DNA of 6,563 nucleotides from assembly GCA_938044295.1 (NCBI GenBank), contig CALIRC010000123.1, forward strand, positions 1 through 6,563, written 5' to 3'. The stretch comes from Minisyncoccota bacterium. GTDB lineage: Bacteria > Patescibacteriota > Minisyncoccia > Moranbacterales > GCA-2747515. Positions 5,226 through 6,563 of the stretch are shown here, piece by piece. The notes under the pieces are model-generated. The model was not told the origin of the DNA, searched no databases, and saw nothing but the letters and a program-made list of their open reading frames with translations. The position numbers and the translations under genes were made by a program. Numbering within the stretch: position 1 is the stretch's first letter; each line of letters starts with the position of its first letter.

Positions 5226-6398
5226 ATGACAGATGATACTGACCTGAAACTAAACAATACTTTTAGATTGTTAGGTAGATTTACAAAGCTAGATGACTTT
5301 ACCGTCAATCATGCAACGAGACTCCATCACGCATTAATAAATGCACTTTGGATGACGTTTACAACAATCCTTATTGCATTTTTTCTCAATGTACTTGGAT
5401 TAAAAAGCGTCGTATTATGGATCACTATACCATACTTCATATTTACAGTCGGAGTACTGACAAGAGCACCGATTATAATACGTATATTCGAATTTGGTAT
5501 GGCGGCAGGCGTTCCAGATCCTGATATAGGATTTTGGGAGGGTGGAGAAAATTTCCTCAAAGCTTATGGAAAGATTCTAATTGGCTTCTTTGCATTCAAC
5601 GTGTTTCTACTAGCAATACTAGGAACAATTTCCTTTCATGGAAATACAGCAAATGGCCTATCAATGCTCGTAGGATGGCTTGCATTAGTTTTCATTTGTC
5701 TAGCGACAGGAATAACACCAAGCTGGGGGAAATGGGTACTATTTTGGACAGCAGTCGCTATCATTGTCTGGCATATGCTCCAAGTAGCAAAAGACCATTA
5801 TGAACTAAAGTTCCTAGGGCAAGTATCGGAAGCTGTAGATTATAAGTTTGAAAAATTGGGAGAAGGTTTAACAGCAGAGAGAGGAAAACAAGAGCTAAAA
5901 GCAAGAGAAATCTTTAGAAGCTCTGGTCCGCTGTATCCTGATCCGGATCAAGTAGTTGTAAATTTCTATTCAAAGGGAGATGCAATCGCTATAACAATCG
6001 GAGATGGAACATTTGCTATACCCAATTTCGATAAAGAGTTCGGCGGATGGTATCGCAATGGTGACCCAAACGACAGGAACTTTATAGAACTTTTCTGCAA
6101 AGGATATAAAGCTGTTGGAGAACCCAACAAAATAGACTTGCCTCCAGGTGAGCAATCAGCATTTCAAAATCCGTACGGATACAAACACGAGCCATTAGTG
6201 CTAGTAAACGGAAAGATCGTTCCACTTGATCAAAATGGAAATGGCTACCTTGAAACAGTCGAAGGTGAATTTTACACAGTCGTCTTCATGACGAACAGTC
6301 GTAAAAAGACCACAGATGCCTACAACGACATCGTAAAAAACTACAGCGTTGAGAAGATAAAACGCAAAGGCTGTCCACTAAAAATTTCTTACATATAA
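5226..6398 (+). CDS. Unrecognised polytopic membrane protein with C-terminal EF-hand-like domain
   Basis: I do not recognise a family. The 390 residues begin with a charged segment (1-33). About five hydrophobic helices follow, near 36-57, 61-80, 112-136, 144-163 and 168-187. The second and third are separated by a loop containing GMAAGVPDPDIGFWEGG. Basic residues before helix 1 and after helix 2 suggest the N-terminus is inside. Five helices would then put the large C-terminal domain (about 190-390) outside, though the count is uncertain. This domain looks like mixed alpha/beta structure. It contains D335-Q-N337-G-N339-G340-Y-L342-E-T-V-E346, a full match to an EF-hand calcium loop (D-x-N-x-N-G-x-L-x-x-x-E). 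Start choice rests on the AAAGGG site and the two-base gap after the upstream stop. It is the last gene before a strong terminator. A sensor, channel or envelope protein are all possible. Confidence 0.88.
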   Translation: MTDDTDLKLNNTFRLLGRFTKLDDFTVNHATRLHHALINALWMTFTTILIAFFLNVLGLKSVVLWITIPYFIFTVGVLTRAPIIIRIFEFGMAAGVPDPDIGFWEGGENFLKAYGKILIGFFAFNVFLLAILGTISFHGNTANGLSMLVGWLALVFICLATGITPSWGKWVLFWTAVAIIVWHMLQVAKDHYELKFLGQVSEAVDYKFEKLGEGLTAERGKQELKAREIFRSSGPLYPDPDQVVVNFYSKGDAIAITIGDGTFAIPNFDKEFGGWYRNGDPNDRNFIELFCKGYKAVGEPNKIDLPPGEQSAFQNPYGYKHEPLVLVNGKIVPLDQNGNGYLETVEGEFYTVVFMTNSRKKTTDAYNDIVKNYSVEKIKRKGCPLKISYI

Positions 6399-6406
6399 TA
6401 CTATGT

Positions 6407-6447
6407 AAAAAGGCCCTCTCGACATCCGTCGGAGGGTCGCTTTTTTT
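6407..6447. terminator. Strong bidirectional intrinsic terminator
   Basis: CCCTC (6414-6418) pairs with GAGGG (6432-6436), and CGAC (6420-6423) pairs with GTCG (6428-6431). There is one bulged T and an ATCC loop. The helix extends outward through G-U and G-C pairs at 6413/6437 and 6412/6438. A T7 run (6441-6447) follows for plus-strand transcripts, and the A5 run (6407-6411) gives U5 for minus-strand transcripts. It ends the membrane protein gene, eight bases after its stop, and the convergent gene at the right edge. Confidence 0.93.
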
Positions 6448-6456
6448 ACACATACT

Positions 6457-6563
6457 TTAGCCAGCACCAAGTGTCGAGACGATCTGCGTAACGATCACAA
6501 GTGACAGTAGTGCGACAATCAACCCGATAATAGAATAAACAACTGTCTTCTTTGCCATTTCTG
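6457..6563 (-). CDS. C-terminus of a small pilin-like (TrbC/VirB2-type) membrane protein, partial
   Basis: The minus strand is open from the window edge to a TAA at 6459-6457, giving 35 codons. The residues are a basic MAKKT stretch, then a hydrophobic helix VVYSIIGLIVALLSLVIVTQIV, then a short STLGAG end. In type IV secretion pilin-like proteins of the TrbC/VirB2 group, as found in many CPR genomes, a conserved basic segment leads into a final membrane helix that reads much like this. The internal Met could be a start of a 33-residue protein, but the open frame continues to the window edge, no ribosome site is visible in the five bases present, and the family is longer. I therefore treat it as the tail of a longer gene. 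It ends ten bases before the shared terminator's T-run. Confidence 0.6.
   Translation of the reverse strand, partial: EMAKKTVVYSIIGLIVALLSLVIVTQIVSTLGAG

Overview
The window looks like a piece of a bacterial chromosome with two parts: a conserved housekeeping operon on the minus strand and a two-gene accessory unit of unknown function on the plus strand. Base composition is moderately AT-rich, and more so in the non-coding middle. NusA carries a long charged linker and a C-terminal helix-hairpin-helix module, and the gene at the right edge resembles the small TrbC/VirB2-type pilin-like proteins that are common in Candidate Phyla Radiation (Patescibacteria) genomes. A CPR or similar small-genome bacterium is therefore my best guess, but it is an inference. 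All readable stops are TAA or TAG, and no in-frame TGA interrupts any gene, so the standard code is sufficient.

Layout from left to right. Positions 2-82 hold the tail of an unrecognised plus-strand gene. It ends at a two-way terminator (84-111) shared with the convergent operon. That operon, read right to left, is nusA (3718-2138), tig (2073-766) and clpP (734-144). It encodes a transcription elongation/antitermination factor, a ribosome-bound chaperone and a proteolytic chamber, so it ties together transcription, nascent-chain folding and protein turnover. None of its three genes has an obvious Shine-Dalgarno sequence.

A gene-free stretch (3719-4497) follows. It contains a possible minus-strand -10 box for nusA, a 12-bp palindrome, and about 150 bp of A-tracts repeating at close to 10-11 bp, which should make the DNA curved. 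It ends in a very good sigma70-type promoter (4376-4404) with an extended -10. A perfect 19-bp dyad covers the -35. The leader RNA can form two mutually exclusive structures.

This promoter drives two tightly linked genes. The first (4498-5223) is an unrecognised 241-residue, mostly soluble protein whose last 22 residues are a perfect 11-residue duplication. The second (5226-6398) is an unrecognised 390-residue protein with about five membrane helices and a large C-terminal domain holding a canonical EF-hand-like calcium loop. The pair ends at a second two-way terminator (6407-6447), shared with a convergent partial gene whose C-terminus looks like a pilin-like membrane protein. The two-gene unit, bounded by its own regulated promoter and terminator, is the part most likely to be something undescribed.
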